This document shows, piece after piece, positions 61,951 to 64,000 of a stretch of DNA of 64,000 nucleotides (position 1 is the stretch's first letter; each line of letters begins with the position of its first letter). The notes under the pieces are model-generated. The model was not told the DNA's origin. It searched no databases and was given only the letters and a program-made list of their open reading frames with translations. A program made the position numbers and the translations under genes. Location of the stretch: the NCBI GenBank assembly GCA_913031145.1, contig CAJWCO010000006.1:1-64000 (forward strand), read 5' to 3'. This DNA comes from an uncultured Cellvibrionales bacterium (GTDB lineage: Bacteria > Pseudomonadota > Gammaproteobacteria > Pseudomonadales > Porticoccaceae).

Positions 61951-63908
61951 AAGATACTGCTTCGCCCGCAAGCGTGTTGCGTCTAACGCCGTCTTGGATA
62001 TTTTCGCTAGTCTTTATGCTTTTGGCCAGTAATGTGGCAGCTAAAGAAGAAGTGCGTATTAACTTTCGAGATGCGGATATTCGCAGTGTAATTGAAAGTG
62101 TCGCCGAAATTACCGGTAAATCGTTCGTCTTAGATCCGAGGGTGAAGGGAAAGGTAACCATCATTTCACCTCAGCCGATCGATGCAAGCCTACTGTACGA
62201 AGCTGTGCTGTCAGCGATTCAGGTTCAGGGTTTTCAAGCAGTCCAAGATGGCGTTGTCACGCGCATCATCCCCTTTAGCCAGGCGTTTAATTTTGCTGGC
62301 GGAGAGGTGGGCAATGAAATGCGTACCGAGGTATTAAGTATCAAACACGTTCAAGCGGCGACATTGGTGTCAGTGCTCAAGCCGATGCTAAGTAATGGCG
62401 CTCGGCTCATGGCGTATGCGCCGAGCAACTATCTGGTGGTGTCAGATATTAAAAGCAATATAGCGCAATTAAAACGCTTCATTGCCATCATGGACGATCC
62501 CAACAGCTCCGCAGTTGAGGTGGTCAATCTGAGACACATATCGGCCGCTGAGGCGGTTCACATTGCCGGTCAACTCAAGCAGTTGCAGAAACAAGAATTA
62601 TCGCTGGTTGAAGATGGTTTAAATAATCGGATTATTGTGAGCGGCCCCAGTATTGCCCGAACAGCCTTCAAGACCATGTTGGAAGCTTTGGACGTTCCCT
62701 CGGCGAAGCAGGGAAGCGTTGAAGTCATTTATCTGGATTATTTGCGCGCAGCCGAAGTGAAACCTCTCATTGACGGCATGTTGCAGTCCGATACGTTTTT
62801 GAGACTTGCGGGTCAGTCGTCCGGCGATGGTAAAAACAAAACCACCTACAAAGTGGAATTTGATGAACTTAATAATGCGCTTATTTTAGCCGCGCCTCGA
62901 GAGGTCATCCGCGAGGTTAACGGCGTTTTGGCAAAATTGGATTTACCCAGACCACAAGTGCTGATTGAGGCAGTGATTGCCGAGCTTTCGGAAGATCAGG
63001 CGAAAACTCTGAGTTCGCAGATCGCTTATTCCAGTAAAAATCGCGGTGCATATTTGACGAATTTTGATGGCGTGTTGTCTGGACTTTTGGGTGTTGCGAC
63101 ATCGGACAGCGGTACGGCGGGTGCAGCTTCTACCCTGGCTGGGTCATTGCCAAGTACGGTGCTTGGTGTGGTCGGCGATTTTGACGAGATCACCGGTAAG
63201 GGCATGGGCCTGCTGGTGCAAGCATTGAAAACCGACAGCGCTACGAAAATTCTTTCGACACCCTCGGTGGTCACACTCGATAACGAAGAAGCGAGTTTAA
63301 GCGTGGGGGAAGAGGTCCCTTTTCAGACGGGAAGCTATACTAATAACAGCTCTGGTATCAGTAATTCTAACCCCTTTACTACGATTAATCGCGAAGAGGT
63401 TGGTGTCATCCTCAAGGTTAAACCTCAAATTAGTAAAGGCAATGCGGTGCGTTTAGAAATTGAACAAGAGTCATCAAAAGTGCAGGACGGTAGTGGTGCC
63501 GTCGGGCTGCAAACGACCTCCAAGACGACGATGCAGACCAATGTGATGGTGCAAGATGGCGAGTTACTCGTTCTCGGTGGCTTGATTGAGGACACGGGAG
63601 GGGGGAGTGCCACCAAGGTTCCTTTATTGGGCGACATTCCATTGTTGGGTCGGTTATTTCGATCTTCGAGTAAGAACGCAAAGCAGCGCGTGACAATGAT
63701 GTTCATTCGGCCAACCATTATTCGAAATGCAGATGATGCAAGGGCGACAACACAGGGACAGTTTGATCACTTGATTTTACGTGATATGGGTGGCGATAGG
63801 CCCGGCTATCTTGGACCAAAACTGAAAACGTTTTTGCCAGTAGATCCTGCGGCGAAAGCCCTTGACGAGAGTGGAGCAGTCAGCCCCGTTGAGCGTGATG
63901 AACGCTGA
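61947..63908 (+). CDS. gspD: Type II secretion secretin GspD
   Basis: GspD forms the outer-membrane channel of the T2SS. The 653-residue precursor has a signal peptide ending NVAA (about residue 32) and no lipobox. The N0 domain follows (VRINFRDADIRSVIESVAEI), then N1-N3 repeats (for example LRHISAAEAVHIAGQLKQLQ) and the secretin core with VPLLGDIPLLGRLFRSSS. A C-terminal S-domain-like tail follows (to residue 653). It overlaps gspC by 4 bases and ends the gsp series. No pilotin gene is visible in the window. Confidence 0.95.
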   Translation: MKDTASPASVLRLTPSWIFSLVFMLLASNVAAKEEVRINFRDADIRSVIESVAEITGKSFVLDPRVKGKVTIISPQPIDASLLYEAVLSAIQVQGFQAVQDGVVTRIIPFSQAFNFAGGEVGNEMRTEVLSIKHVQAATLVSVLKPMLSNGARLMAYAPSNYLVVSDIKSNIAQLKRFIAIMDDPNSSAVEVVNLRHISAAEAVHIAGQLKQLQKQELSLVEDGLNNRIIVSGPSIARTAFKTMLEALDVPSAKQGSVEVIYLDYLRAAEVKPLIDGMLQSDTFLRLAGQSSGDGKNKTTYKVEFDELNNALILAAPREVIREVNGVLAKLDLPRPQVLIEAVIAELSEDQAKTLSSQIAYSSKNRGAYLTNFDGVLSGLLGVATSDSGTAGAASTLAGSLPSTVLGVVGDFDEITGKGMGLLVQALKTDSATKILSTPSVVTLDNEEASLSVGEEVPFQTGSYTNNSSGISNSNPFTTINREEVGVILKVKPQISKGNAVRLEIEQESSKVQDGSGAVGLQTTSKTTMQTNVMVQDGELLVLGGLIEDTGGGSATKVPLLGDIPLLGRLFRSSSKNAKQRVTMMFIRPTIIRNADDARATTQGQFDHLILRDMGGDRPGYLGPKLKTFLPVDPAAKALDESGAVSPVERDER

Positions 63909-63964
63909 TGTTTCGCCATTACTGCCAATTTTGACGGGACGGAAGACGCCCGATCGATGATTGC

Positions 63965-64000
63965 ATGAGCCTTTATCTGAAGCATTTTGGTTTAAAGCGT
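63965..64000 (+). CDS. Probable GspA/ExeA-type ATPase (first 12 codons only)
   Basis: The window ends 12 codons into an open frame reading MSLYLKHFGLKR. This resembles the N-terminus of the AAA-type ATPases that accompany type II secretion clusters (ExeA/GspA family, typically Y-x-x-FGL-x-x-x-PF). It lies 56 bases after gspD. The evidence is short, no good ribosome site is seen, and the rest of the gene is outside the window. Confidence 0.5.
   Translation, partial: MSLYLKHFGLKR

Overview
The window is a chromosomal stretch of a gammaproteobacterium, most like the Pseudomonas/Cellvibrio/marine-oligotroph side of the class. Three things point there. EF-Tu is the long form of about 407 residues. 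The block lptD-surA-pdxA-rsmA-apaG-apaH lies beside amgK-murU, the arrangement known from Pseudomonas. The type II secretion cluster runs E to M followed by C and D, as in Xanthomonas. Gene density is very high, there is no mobile element, and no CRISPR array, prophage or defence island was seen.

Region 1 (1-32976) is the transcription/translation core. The 3' end of tRNA-Trp is followed by secE-nusG, rplKAJL-rpoBC, rpsL-rpsG-fusA, tuf, and then one unbroken S10-spc-alpha cluster from rpsJ to rplQ, including secY, rpmJ and rpoA. The one departure from the usual layout is a second EF-G gene (fusA2) on the minus strand between fusA and tuf. It is convergent with fusA and divergent from tuf. Promoters can be read in front of rpsL and rpsJ. 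Hairpins lie in the rplJ, rpoB and rpsL leaders, between rpsG and fusA, after fusA and after tuf.

Region 2 (33034-42283) handles outer-membrane biogenesis and nearby housekeeping. On the minus strand lptD-surA-pdxA-rsmA-apaG-apaH overlap or abut each other. Divergently on the plus strand lie amgK-murU (anabolic peptidoglycan sugar recycling) and a small VanZ-like membrane protein.

Region 3 (42586-53331) is the minus-strand block miaB-phoH(ybeZ)-ybeY-corC-lnt, a periplasmic peroxiredoxin, and leuS-lptE-holA. It covers tRNA modification, rRNA maturation, lipoprotein acylation, leucyl-tRNA synthesis, LPS export and the DNA polymerase clamp loader. A small DUF1820-type gene is divergent from miaB.

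Region 4 (53381-64000) is a type II secretion operon gspE-F-G-H-I-J-K-L-M-C-D. The first codons of what looks like an ExeA/GspA-type ATPase gene run off the right edge.

I did not find a clearly new biological system. The most informative deviations are the inverted second EF-G, the structured rpsL and leuS leaders, the codon-biased tuf gene and the T2SS gene order. All function calls rest on recognised protein families read from the translations; no database search was run.
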